A stretch of DNA of 5,721 nucleotides from Pseudomonadota bacterium (GTDB taxonomy: Bacteria > Pseudomonadota > Gammaproteobacteria > UBA1113), in the NCBI GenBank assembly GCA_021782065.1, contig JAJXVQ010000076.1, positions 1-5,721 on the forward strand, in the 5' to 3' direction. Positions 1 through 5,524 of the stretch are shown piece by piece. A model generated the notes under the pieces. The model did no database searches. It was not told where the DNA came from and worked only from the letters and a program-made list of their open reading frames with translations. Each line of letters begins with the position of its first letter. Within the stretch, counting starts at the first letter, position 1. The position numbers and the translations under genes were made by a program.

Positions 1-117
1 GCAAAAAATACGGGCTGGCCGCCATTATCCTAGGCGATCTAGAAAACCTTATACCAAATGGCAAAGTAGCAATGCGTCTAAAATTGCGACAACAGGAGCT
101 TAACCGAATGCCATTGT
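1..117 (+). mobile_element. Probable right end of an IS4-type insertion sequence (partial)
   Basis: The window opens inside a short basic reading frame that resembles an IS4-family transposase tail (see the CDS at 2-103). The element would extend left, out of the window. Just past the stop codon, the sequence read inward on the minus strand from about 117 (CAATGGCATTCGGTTAAG) has the look of an IS terminal repeat. The outer boundary at about 116-117 is inferred, because the opposite end is not visible and the inverted repeat cannot be paired. No target duplication can be checked. This is a tentative call. Confidence 0.3.
2..103 (+). CDS. C-terminal fragment of a probable IS4-family transposase
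   Basis: This frame is open from the left edge to a TAA at 101-103 and gives 33 residues; the 5' end lies outside the window. The peptide is strongly basic, with the run RHYPRRSRKPYTKW near its start. IS4-type transposases commonly finish with a basic Tyr-Pro-Arg-Arg/Lys-Ser/Pro-Arg tail, and this is the only reason for the call. No catalytic DDE residue is visible because the core lies outside the window. A second frame (3-152) is also open here but looks compositionally unremarkable. Stop codon and probable IS end lie within about 15 bp of each other, as expected for an IS. Family assignment is by pattern recall, not alignment. Confidence 0.4.
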   Translation, partial: QKIRAGRHYPRRSRKPYTKWQSSNASKIATTGA

Positions 118-513
118 TACGGTTAGAACCCCTATCTTATCCCCACTATATGTAGCCGTTGCTAAACAGAACAAACCGCTGGCATTACCAGCGATAGACA
201 ATTCCTTCATTAGCTCTATGTCGCCGTTTGTTGTTTTGCCACGATGGGGGAGTCCTGCCAAGAGATTTATCTTTTGTTTCAATTGATCATTATGAATAGG
301 CTGAAATAATTTAGCGGGCAGAGTTCTTTCAGGATATTTCCCTCCCACGTTAATTTCATTGTAGCTAATCTTATGGGGTAATACAACCACTATCAGCAAA
401 AAAGTGCGATAGATTTATTGCCAGTTATTGCTGCTATTTATTTTAAAGTGTCCCGCCAGTGTCCCATGAACGTCTTTTGTCGTTCGTGAAATAACCTAAG
501 TACTTGATATTCA
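104..513. other. Gene-poor stretch between IS remnant and tRNA cluster
   Basis: About 410 bp hold no gene I can support. On the minus strand a frame from a TTG at 397-399 to a stop at 100-102 would encode 99 residues. It has no ATG start and no clear ribosome binding site, and I recognise no family. Its last few codons lie within the probable IS end, so it could be the remnant of a host or element gene cut by the IS. From 447 onward the sequence carries two AGTGTCCC repeats and a short inverted repeat (465-488), described separately. No RNA gene or clear promoter is seen in 120-440. Confidence 0.5.
447..513 (-). other. Possible integrase attachment-arm region next to tRNA-Thr
   Basis: Two direct copies of AGTGTCCC lie at 447-454 and 458-465, spaced 11 bp apart, one helical turn. 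Read on the minus strand they are GGGACACT repeats lying just past the 3' CCA end of tRNA-Thr. An inverted repeat follows (CATGAACG 465-472 and CGTTCGTG 481-488, 8-nt loop, one G-U wobble). Tyrosine integrases of the P4 type use tRNA 3' ends as att sites and bind short repeated arm sites nearby; GGGACACT repeats beside a tRNA fit that arrangement. No integrase gene and no second copy of the tRNA end are present in the window. If real, this is a leftover or one boundary of an element. Confidence 0.35.
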
Positions 514-589
514 TGGAGCTGGCGATCCGAATCGAACGGACGACCGGCTGATTACAAATCAGCTGCTCTACCTACTGAGCTACGCCAGC
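514..589 (-). tRNA. tRNA-Thr (TGT)
   Basis: On the minus strand this 76-nt gene folds into a full cloverleaf. The acceptor stem GCTGGCG pairs with CGCCAGC (589-583 with 524-518). The D arm is GCTC/GAGC and the anticodon stem is GCTGA/TCAGC. The loop TTTGTAA puts the anticodon TGT at 554-556. The T loop is TTCGATT. The discriminator base is U73, followed by an encoded CCA at 514-516. It reads ACA and, by wobble, other Thr codons. It is the last tRNA of the Val-Asp-Thr cluster, 36 bp after tRNA-Asp. No strong U-tract terminator is seen downstream. Its 3' end is the candidate integrase target discussed for 447-513. Confidence 0.96.
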
Positions 590-625
590 TAAAAACAGGA
601 TGCCTAACAACAGCATCGTAAAGAA

Positions 626-702
626 TGGCGGAGTGGACGGGGCTCGAACCCGCGACCCCCGGCGTGACAGGCCGGTATTCTAACCAACTGAACTACCACT
701 CC
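626..702 (-). tRNA. tRNA-Asp (GTC)
   Basis: This 77-nt minus-strand gene has acceptor stem GGAGTGG/CCACTCC, anticodon stem CCGGC/GCCGG and loop CTGTCAC, which places the anticodon GTC at 666-668. The T loop is TTCGAGC. The discriminator is G73 (an Asp identity element in bacteria) and CCA is encoded at 626-628. It is the middle gene of the cluster, 24 bp downstream of tRNA-Val and 36 bp upstream of tRNA-Thr. The spacers show no promoter, so the three are probably cut from one transcript. Confidence 0.97.
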
Positions 703-726
703 GCTAATGAACTCTCTTCCTGTAAG

Positions 727-802
727 TGGTGGGTGCTGAGGGTCTCGAACCCCCGACCCTCGCCGTGTAAAGGCGATGCTCTACCAACTGAGCTAAGCAC
801 CC
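727..802 (-). tRNA. tRNA-Val (TAC)
   Basis: This 76-nt minus-strand gene has acceptor stem GGGTGCT/AGCACCC, D arm GCTC/GAGC, anticodon stem TCGCC/GGCGA and loop TTTACAC, with the anticodon TAC at 767-769. The T loop is TTCGAGA, the discriminator A73, and CCA is encoded at 727-729. It is the promoter-proximal gene of the cluster and starts about 20 nt after the predicted transcription start from the promoter at 829-857. Confidence 0.97.
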
Positions 803-828
803 GTTTTGCCTACAAACAAGAGACGCCA

Positions 829-857
829 TTTATACCAATCTATCCGGCCCACGTCAA
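829..857 (-). promoter_or_regulatory. Sigma-70 promoter of the Val-Asp-Thr tRNA operon
   Basis: Read on the minus strand there is a -35 box TTGACG (857-852), a 17-bp spacer and a -10 box TATAAA (834-829). Directly after the -10 comes TGGCGTC, a GC-rich discriminator of the kind found at stringently controlled stable-RNA promoters. The sequence upstream of the -35 is A/T-rich, with runs of A and T at about 861-886, and could act as an UP element. Predicted transcription starts near 822. The box quality and spacing are clear; growth-rate control is inferred. Confidence 0.8.
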
Positions 858-931
858 GGTATTATTCGCCTTTTTTGCATTAAAAAGCACATTAGTCCTT
901 AAATAGCGCAATATGTGACTAAGATCCTTGC

Positions 932-960
932 TTTAATCCCTAAAGATAAAATGATATAAT
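932..960 (+). promoter_or_regulatory. upp: Probable promoter of the upp-hslO-GNAT operon
   Basis: A perfect -10 box TATAAT lies at 955-960, 25 bp before the upp start codon. The best-spaced -35 candidate, TTTAAT at 932-937 (17-bp spacer), matches the consensus only weakly. This promoter is divergent from the tRNA promoter, with about 75 bp between the two -35 boxes. An inverted repeat TTAGTC (892-897) / GACTAA (917-922) lies in that gap and might bind a regulator, but it is short and could be chance. Confidence 0.55.
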
Positions 961-985
961 AGCCTAAAACAACAGGATAATAAAC

Positions 986-1642
986 ATGCCCTTAGTCGCG
1001 CCACTGGCTCAGTTTCCTCTTTTTTATTGTGTCAAACATCCTTTAATTGCACATAAATTATCCCTGTTGCGCGATAAAAAAACACCCTCGAAGATTTTTC
1101 GCGAGTTGGTGGCTGAAATTACGCTGCTGATTGCCTATGAGGCGACTCAAGATTTAAGTTTAAGCGAGGTGTCCATTGCCACGCCCTTAGAAACCATGCT
1201 AACCCCTATGCTCACAGACCGATATCCAGTTATCGTGCCTATCTTACGTGCGGGCCTAGGAATGACTGAAAGCTTTTTACAGCTCATTCCAGAAGCTAGA
1301 GTTGGGCATATAGGCTTATATCGCGATGAAGAAAGCTTACAACCTAAACAATATTATTTTAAAATTCCACACAAAAGTGAAAACAGTGCTTATTTTGTTT
1401 GCGATCCCATGTTGGCCACGGGTGGATCTACAGCCAAGGCCATTAGCCTATTAAAAGAACGCGGTATATACCGTATTACACTGGTTTGCTTAGCCTGTGC
1501 CCCGGAAGGGGTGGATGTGGTAGCCTCTGCGCATCCAGACGTCAAAATATACACCGCTTCTTTAGATAGGCAGCTCAATGAACATGGCTACATTTTACCG
1601 GGGTTAGGCGATGCAGGGGATCGCTTATTTGGTACTAAGTGA
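986..1642 (+). CDS. upp: Uracil phosphoribosyltransferase
   Basis: Upp makes UMP and pyrophosphate from uracil and PRPP in the cytoplasm, the main uracil salvage step. The 218 residues carry the family signatures. VKHPLIAHKL (16-25) is the conserved N-terminal segment and PILRAGLGM (85-93) the conserved Arg-Ala-Gly loop. DPMLATGGS (140-148) is the PRPP-binding loop. YILPGLGDAGDRLFG (202-216) closes the uracil pocket. E. coli Upp has 208 residues, so this protein is about 10 longer at the N-terminus. The ATG at 986 is still preferred: AGGA at 974-977 is well spaced and no in-frame start lies closer to the conserved block. It is the first gene of a three-gene operon. Only one base separates its TGA from the preferred hslO start, so translation is probably coupled. 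Confidence 0.96.
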   Translation: MPLVAPLAQFPLFYCVKHPLIAHKLSLLRDKKTPSKIFRELVAEITLLIAYEATQDLSLSEVSIATPLETMLTPMLTDRYPVIVPILRAGLGMTESFLQLIPEARVGHIGLYRDEESLQPKQYYFKIPHKSENSAYFVCDPMLATGGSTAKAISLLKERGIYRITLVCLACAPEGVDVVASAHPDVKIYTASLDRQLNEHGYILPGLGDAGDRLFGTK

Positions 1643-1643
1643 T

Positions 1644-2525
1644 ATGACGCCCTCTTTTTCTCTACCCAAAGATTGCCTGCAACATTTCATCTTGAAAGAT
1701 CTGCACGTGCGAGGCCAATGGATCCATTTAGATCGCGCTTATACCGCTATTCAATCCATACATCCGTATCCAATAACAATACGTATGTTAATAGGTGAGG
1801 CCTTGGCGGCCAGCGCCCTTATTTCCAGCACTTTAAAATACGAAGGTCGCACCACTTTGCAAATCGAAGGCCCTGGCCCTATAAAATTATTGCTAGCGCA
1901 ATGTAATCATTTATTTCATTTACGCGGTTTAGCCAAGTGGGATGAGGGTATCGATCTTGCTTTCAACACGTCCCTATTTTCTGGGGCACAATGTTTAATC
2001 AGCATCACGCAAGCGACCTCGCAAGAAACCTATAGTGGCATAATCCCTTTAGAACACGATAATTTAGCCTTATGTTTAGAAAGTTATTTTCAACAATCCG
2101 AGCAACTACCCACAAAATTTTATTTTGCCTCTACTCATGAACATATTGTAGGCTTGATGCTGCAAAGTTTGCCCGATGATGCCATGACCGAAGATATGTG
2201 GCAACACGTCACTTGTTTAGCAGATACCCTAACCCAACCCGAATTATTGAGCGTAGCGCCCATGGCCTTAATGCACCGTTTGTTTCACAGTGAAGACATG
2301 CAATGGTTCATAGAAAGTCCGGTTGAGTTTAAATGCTCTTGCTCTAAAGAAAAAAGTGAAAAGGCGGTTATTACCTTCGGAGAAGAAGAAATTATGGATG
2401 TTTTGAACAGTACAACTACCTTAGTTGTAAATTGTGAGTTTTGCAATCAGAGTTATGAATTTGACAAAATTGATGTGTATCGTATATTTCACCCCTCGCC
2501 AAACCCATCTCAATCTTCACATTAG
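1644..2525 (+). CDS. hslO: Redox-regulated chaperone Hsp33
   Basis: Hsp33 is a cytosolic holdase that is off while its four cysteines bind zinc, and on when oxidation forms disulfides and unfolds the C-terminal switch. All four cysteines are present in the usual CxC and CxxC pattern: KCSCSKEK gives C231 and C233, and NCEFCNQ gives C264 and C267. The N-terminal domain shows the family features RGQW, the alanine-rich helix EALAASALISSTLKYEG (52-68) and ESYFQQSEQLPT (146-157). Length is 293 residues, against 292 in E. coli. I chose the ATG at 1644. The in-frame ATG at 1611 lies inside upp and would add 11 residues absent from relatives. No strong Shine-Dalgarno precedes 1644, which fits translational coupling to upp. 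Extra cysteines occur in the chaperone domain (for example C11, C87, C117, C144). Confidence 0.95.
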   Translation: MTPSFSLPKDCLQHFILKDLHVRGQWIHLDRAYTAIQSIHPYPITIRMLIGEALAASALISSTLKYEGRTTLQIEGPGPIKLLLAQCNHLFHLRGLAKWDEGIDLAFNTSLFSGAQCLISITQATSQETYSGIIPLEHDNLALCLESYFQQSEQLPTKFYFASTHEHIVGLMLQSLPDDAMTEDMWQHVTCLADTLTQPELLSVAPMALMHRLFHSEDMQWFIESPVEFKCSCSKEKSEKAVITFGEEEIMDVLNSTTTLVVNCEFCNQSYEFDKIDVYRIFHPSPNPSQSSH

Positions 2526-2533
2526 GATTAGTC

Positions 2534-3445
2534 ATGATTACATTACAGGAATACGATGGATTTAGCGAACAGTTAATAGCCGATCTAAAAGAGTTGATTG
2601 CGGCTTGCAAAGCCGCCGATGGTTATAAGCCTATGCTGTATTGGGAGATACTTAAATTAAGGCGCGAAGTTCCCGGTGACTATTGCCTATATCAAAACAA
2701 TAAAATGATTGGCTATTTAAGCACCTTTAGTTTTGAAGATTCTCTCATTGAAGTTTCCTTCGCCATTCATCCAGACTTTCGCAACCAAAGTTTATTTGAA
2801 GAATTACTAGAATATGCCCGCGATCATCTGCAAATGATACAATACGATGCGCTATTGCTCTCGACTGGCGAACAAGATGTAGGTTTAGTGAATACTTTCA
2901 CCCGTTTAGGCGCCAAAAAAACACATTCGGAATATATTTTAAGGCGAGATAATCTGGGGGCAGAAGAAATTTATACCAGCGACCCTATCGAATTGATACT
3001 GGGACAGGAAAAAGAACATATCCTACATCTTGCAGAGGTACATACCCGTTGCTTTGGTTCCAATGTGGAAGTAATGACGGAGCGCTTTACCAAAACTATG
3101 ACTATGCTCAATAGACGCTGTTTTTTAGCCCTGCATCATGGCGAAGTTATCGGGGCAGCGCATGTGCGCATAGAGCCTAATGGCTCTGCTTGCTTACACG
3201 ATATAGGCATTGTGCCGGAGAAACAACATTTTGGCTTTGGCCTGCAATTATTAAAACTGGTTTTAAATACCTTAATTGCCGACGGCCAGACCCATTTTCA
3301 TATGATGGTAGCCGCAAATAATGAAAGAGCCTTAAGGCTATACCAGCACTGCCACTTCAGTACAGGGCATGCCTATGAGTTTTGGCGTATAGATAAGCAT
3401 TTTACCTTTCCACCACATTATACCTTGCCTAAAAGAACACATTAG
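2534..3445 (+). CDS. Tandem GNAT-domain N-acetyltransferase of unknown substrate
   Basis: The 303-residue protein has two GNAT folds in tandem. The N-terminal half (about 1-138) has EVSFAIHPDFRNQSLFEELL (73-92), the position of motif A, but the acetyl-CoA loop R-x-x-G-x-G/A is degraded to RNQSLF. A second motif-A region (222-241) contains DIGIVPEKQHFGFGLQLL, where QHFGFG keeps the glycines that bind acetyl-CoA. It is followed by motif B, with ANNERALRLYQHCHF (261-275). The C-terminal half is therefore the likely catalytic domain and the N-terminal half a structural or substrate domain. This layout recalls mycothiol synthase and other two-domain GNATs, but it gives no substrate. AGGA at 2524-2527 overlaps the hslO stop codon, 6 bp before the ATG, so the gene belongs to the upp-hslO operon. 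It ends at TAG 3443-3445. Confidence 0.85.
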   Translation: MITLQEYDGFSEQLIADLKELIAACKAADGYKPMLYWEILKLRREVPGDYCLYQNNKMIGYLSTFSFEDSLIEVSFAIHPDFRNQSLFEELLEYARDHLQMIQYDALLLSTGEQDVGLVNTFTRLGAKKTHSEYILRRDNLGAEEIYTSDPIELILGQEKEHILHLAEVHTRCFGSNVEVMTERFTKTMTMLNRRCFLALHHGEVIGAAHVRIEPNGSACLHDIGIVPEKQHFGFGLQLLKLVLNTLIADGQTHFHMMVAANNERALRLYQHCHFSTGHAYEFWRIDKHFTFPPHYTLPKRTH

Positions 3446-3556
3446 GGCCTGTAGCCATTGGGTTTATCGACGAAGCGAAAAATGAATACATCCGGGCAAA
3501 ATATTAGCAAATTTGAGGATAATATCGGGTCTTGAGAGACAACATTTCCTATTTCA

Positions 3557-3579
3557 TTTTGATTAGTTTATAATCAAAA
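3557..3579. repeat. AT-rich perfect inverted repeat
   Basis: TTTTGATTA (3557-3565) is the exact reverse complement of TAATCAAAA (3571-3579), with the loop GTTTA between them. A 9-bp perfect arm is more than casual, but the arms are nearly all A/T in an AT-rich spacer. It could be an operator for a dimeric regulator or a weak stem-loop at the end of the upp-hslO-GNAT transcript. It is about 110 bp after the GNAT stop and 120 bp before the rplU promoter. Confidence 0.45.
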
Positions 3580-3699
3580 ATTCATATCCACTTCCAATTT
3601 CAGGGCAAAGGCGATTAAGTTATATTAAAAGCAAGCATTACCCCCTCTGTTGAAGTAAACTGGCTAATGAAGGCATTTTATATTGTTTGCTAAAGGCCC

Positions 3700-3728
3700 T
3701 TGCATCTCATTAAACAATGTCGTATTAT
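3700..3728 (+). promoter_or_regulatory. rplU: Promoter of rplU-rpmA
   Basis: A -35 box TTGCAT (3700-3705) and a -10 box TATTAT (3723-3728) are separated by exactly 17 bp. Transcription would start near 3735 and give a leader of about 54 nt. The -10 matches the consensus at five of six positions and the -35 at three. Nothing else in the spacer has comparable spacing. Confidence 0.65.
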
Positions 3729-3788
3729 AGACAGCTATTTTTGACCTCTGTATAGGTCCCATTTTCGCCAAATTTTGGAGTATGAACA

Positions 3789-4100
3789 ATGTATGCGGTT
3801 ATTATTACGGGTGGCAAGCAATATCCAGTCACCAAAGATCAAGTGATTTCTGTTGAAAAATTGCCCGTAGCAGAAGGGGGCGAAGTCGAATTTAATGAAG
3901 TTCTATTGGTAAATACCGGTCAGGAAGTGAAAGTAGGCACGCCTTTACTGAAGGGTAGCCGCGTTTTAGCAACTGTGGTTGAGCATGGTCGTGGCAAAAA
4001 AATAAACATTATTAAATTTAAGCGTCGCACGACCTATCTAAGAAGACAAGGTCATAGACAAAGTTACACTAAAGTGAAAATAACGGATATTCTCATCTAA
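3789..4100 (+). CDS. rplU: 50S ribosomal protein bL21
   Basis: bL21 is a large-subunit protein that binds 23S rRNA. The 103 residues equal the E. coli length. The family hallmarks are all visible: MYAVI and GGKQ (8-11) at the start, then VEHGRGKKINIIKFKRR (64-80), and the C-terminal QGHRQSYTKVKIT (87-99) that carries the conserved rRNA-contact basic block. The start at 3789 is set by GGAG at 3777-3780, 8 bp upstream. An earlier ATG at 3782 is out of frame. It is first in an operon with rpmA, 15 bp downstream, the near-universal pairing. Confidence 0.98.
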   Translation: MYAVIITGGKQYPVTKDQVISVEKLPVAEGGEVEFNEVLLVNTGQEVKVGTPLLKGSRVLATVVEHGRGKKINIIKFKRRTTYLRRQGHRQSYTKVKITDILI

Positions 4101-4115
4101 TTTGGAGACAGACAA

Positions 4116-4391
4116 ATGGCACACAAAAAAGCAGGCGGTAGTACCCGTAACGGCCGCGATTCACAACCCAAATACCTAGGTCTGAAAAAGACCGGCGGTC
4201 AGCAAGTTTTGGCAGGCAATATTTTGATTCGTCAACGTGGCACTAAATACCACGCTGGTTGGAACGTAGGCCTCGGCAAGGATTACACCTTGTATGCATT
4301 GGTAGAAGGCCACGTTAAATTTGAACGTCGTGGCTTGTTGCAACGCCAATACGTAGACGTTATTCCGTTAGCACCGCAAGAAGCAGTTTAG
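4116..4391 (+). CDS. rpmA: 50S ribosomal protein bL27
   Basis: bL27 reaches into the peptidyl transferase centre through its flexible N-terminus. The 91 residues begin [16 protein letters not shown], identical to the E. coli start, so there is no cleaved N-terminal extension like that of Firmicutes. [14 protein letters not shown] (40-53) is the conserved core; Trp51 sits at the variable position (Ala in E. coli). The C-terminus (PLAPQEAV) is a few residues longer than the 85-residue E. coli protein. GGAG at 4104-4107 is 8 bp before the ATG. The Obg GTPase gene that often follows rpmA is absent: the next gene is the convergent mltB. Confidence 0.98.
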   Translation: MAHKKAGGSTRNGRDSQPKYLGLKKTGGQQVLAGNILIRQRGTKYHAGWNVGLGKDYTLYALVEGHVKFERRGLLQRQYVDVIPLAPQEAV

Positions 4392-4411
4392 TTTCTATAT
4401 TGCAGATCGAC

Positions 4412-4441
4412 TGTAGGGGCGGTTGAAAAACCGTCCCTACA
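4412..4441. repeat. GC-rich palindrome between rpmA and mltB, possible terminator
   Basis: TGTAGGGGCGGTT (4412-4424) pairs with AACCGTCCCTACA (4429-4441) over 13 bp, with a single G-U wobble and a GAAA tetraloop. It lies 20 bp after the rpmA stop and 26 bp beyond the mltB stop on the other strand. It could end both converging transcripts. It lacks a run of T on either side, so it is not a standard intrinsic terminator. The GTAGGGGCGG arm resembles dispersed palindromic elements seen in many bacterial genomes, so a repeat-family copy is equally likely. Both roles can hold together. Confidence 0.7.
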
Positions 4442-4467
4442 AATACCTCTTTATATTTCAACGCCCC

Positions 4468-5487
4468 TTACGCAATATTGCAACTTCGCAATTTTTCTTG
4501 CCAACACTCCTCTAATACGCCGCTGAGTATATACACGGACATGGCATAATTCACGCTGGTGTTATAACGCATAATGGTGTAAAAATTATTAAATCCCATC
4601 TCGTAGAGGGGCTCATCAGGCATAGCCAATTGTATAATATTTGCTTTTAATGTCGAGCTATATTTGCTATCGACGTTAAAACCCATTACGCGCAATTCTC
4701 CTAAGGTTTTAGTAGGTGGCACATTCGGGGTTAAGGTCTTTAGCGCACTTTTCTCGGTAACAACCATTTTAGTCGCAATAGGCTCGTCGCGTTGCCAGCC
4801 ATTTTCCTTTAAATAGTTCGCGACGCTGGCCATGATGTCATTATTGTCTTTTTTTAAATTGATATGGTGTAGGCCTTTATAAGCCACGGCGTATCGTCTA
4901 TAACTGCTAGGCATAAACTGTGGCATTCCTATCGCGCCCGCATATGAGCCTTTTAGCGACAGCGGTGCGATGTCGTGCTCACGGGTGAGGTACAAATACT
5001 CCGCTAACTCTTTTTGAAAGAACTTTTGCCGCGGTGGGTAATCAAAAGCGAGGGTAGCCAAGGCATCCATAACACGATATTCGCCCTCTCTTTCGCCATA
5101 AAAGGTTTCTACGCCCAAAATAGCCACGATAACCGAGGCCGGTACCCCGTATTGTTGCTGAATATTGGCTAAAACCCTATAGTGCTTCTGCCAAAAACGA
5201 TATCCCTCTGCTACACGCTTATCAGTGATAAAATGCTTTCTATAAAACAGCCAATCCCTGCTTTCGGCTGGATGACTGATGAGTACAATGACCTCAGGCT
5301 GTAGCTCGACCTCATCAAATAGTTTATTTAAAGATTTAGCGTCAAAGTCATCTTGTTGCACTATAGTTTGGATAAAGGCTTGCACATCGGGACGCTGGCT
5401 GAACTTATCGGCCTGTGCGGGTATAGAGATAGCTATTAAATAAACAAAACCAGCCAAAGAAAGGGCTTTTTTTAGGATTAAGTGCAT
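4468..5487 (-). CDS. mltB: Membrane-bound lytic murein transglycosylase B-type (GH103), soluble periplasmic form
   Basis: This enzyme cleaves the MurNAc-GlcNAc bond of peptidoglycan without water and leaves a 1,6-anhydro end. The 339 residues begin with a signal peptide: two lysines, a hydrophobic stretch, and AQA at 24-26 before DKF. No lipobox cysteine is seen, so unlike E. coli MltB it is probably soluble in the periplasm. The catalytic glutamate is E127 in GVETFYG. SYAGAIGMPQFMPSSYRRYA (181-200) is the glycan-binding signature. NNFYTIMRYN (300-309) and NYAMSVYILS near the C-terminus match the family. I chose the ATG at 5487-5485, because AAGG lies 9 bp upstream; a TTG at 5496-5494 directly abuts that AAGG. 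Two cysteines (328, 336) near the C-terminus could form a disulfide. The gene is convergent with rplU-rpmA and monocistronic in view. Confidence 0.93.
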   Translation of the reverse strand: MHLILKKALSLAGFVYLIAISIPAQADKFSQRPDVQAFIQTIVQQDDFDAKSLNKLFDEVELQPEVIVLISHPAESRDWLFYRKHFITDKRVAEGYRFWQKHYRVLANIQQQYGVPASVIVAILGVETFYGEREGEYRVMDALATLAFDYPPRQKFFQKELAEYLYLTREHDIAPLSLKGSYAGAIGMPQFMPSSYRRYAVAYKGLHHINLKKDNNDIMASVANYLKENGWQRDEPIATKMVVTEKSALKTLTPNVPPTKTLGELRVMGFNVDSKYSSTLKANIIQLAMPDEPLYEMGFNNFYTIMRYNTSVNYAMSVYILSGVLEECWQEKLRSCNIA

Positions 5488-5496
5488 AGCACACAA

Positions 5497-5500
5497 CCTT
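5497..5500 (-). promoter_or_regulatory. mltB: Ribosome binding site that sets the mltB start
   Basis: AAGG on the minus strand is 9 nt before the ATG at 5487-5485. The only in-frame alternative, TTG at 5496-5494, touches the AAGG with no spacer. A stronger GGAGG-like match is not present on this strand: the AGGAGGATG at 5515-5507 region reads on the plus strand and is not useful to mltB. Confidence 0.6.
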
Positions 5501-5524
5501 AATGCAGGAGGATGAATAGAATGT

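Larger units (their letters stand above)
3446..3788. other. Non-coding spacer between the GNAT gene and rplU
   Basis: These 343 bp hold no gene I can support on either strand. A 17-codon frame from ATG 3482 is too short and has no recognisable product. The stretch contains an AT-rich inverted repeat (3557-3579), the rplU promoter (3700-3728) and an rplU leader of about 55 nt with a small hairpin (3743-3758). No clear intrinsic terminator for the upp operon is visible right after the GNAT stop. In many gammaproteobacteria ispB lies divergent from rplU; nothing like it is seen here. Confidence 0.6.

Noticed and set aside
3..152. Plus-strand frame open to a TAG at 150-152, in a different frame from the transposase tail
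   Set aside because: Its content looks unremarkable, and the other frame ends in a basic tail that fits a transposase.
625..906. Plus-strand 93-codon open frame beginning MAEWTGLEP
   Set aside because: It runs antisense through the tRNA-Asp and tRNA-Val genes; the peptide is the well-known spurious translation of tRNA complements.
892..922. TTAGTC/GACTAA inverted repeat in the divergent promoter region
   Set aside because: Only 6-bp arms with a 19-nt loop; easily chance, so it is mentioned only with the upp promoter.
1390..1578. Minus-strand 62-codon open frame inside upp
   Set aside because: It lies fully within upp, has no recognisable features and is a shadow of that gene.
2416..2610. 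Minus-strand 64-codon open frame across the hslO/GNAT junction
   Set aside because: Overlaps two well-supported genes on the other strand and shows no family signature.
3482..3535. 17-codon frame starting ATG at 3482 in the spacer
   Set aside because: Too short and with no conserved signal or convincing ribosome binding site.
4412..4441. Calling the hairpin a standard rho-independent terminator
   Set aside because: No T-run follows the stem on either strand, so it is listed as a palindrome with only possible terminator function.
5485..5496. TTG start for mltB, three codons upstream of the ATG
   Set aside because: It has no spacing from the AAGG ribosome binding site, whereas the ATG at 5487 does, and the shorter form starts a clean signal peptide.
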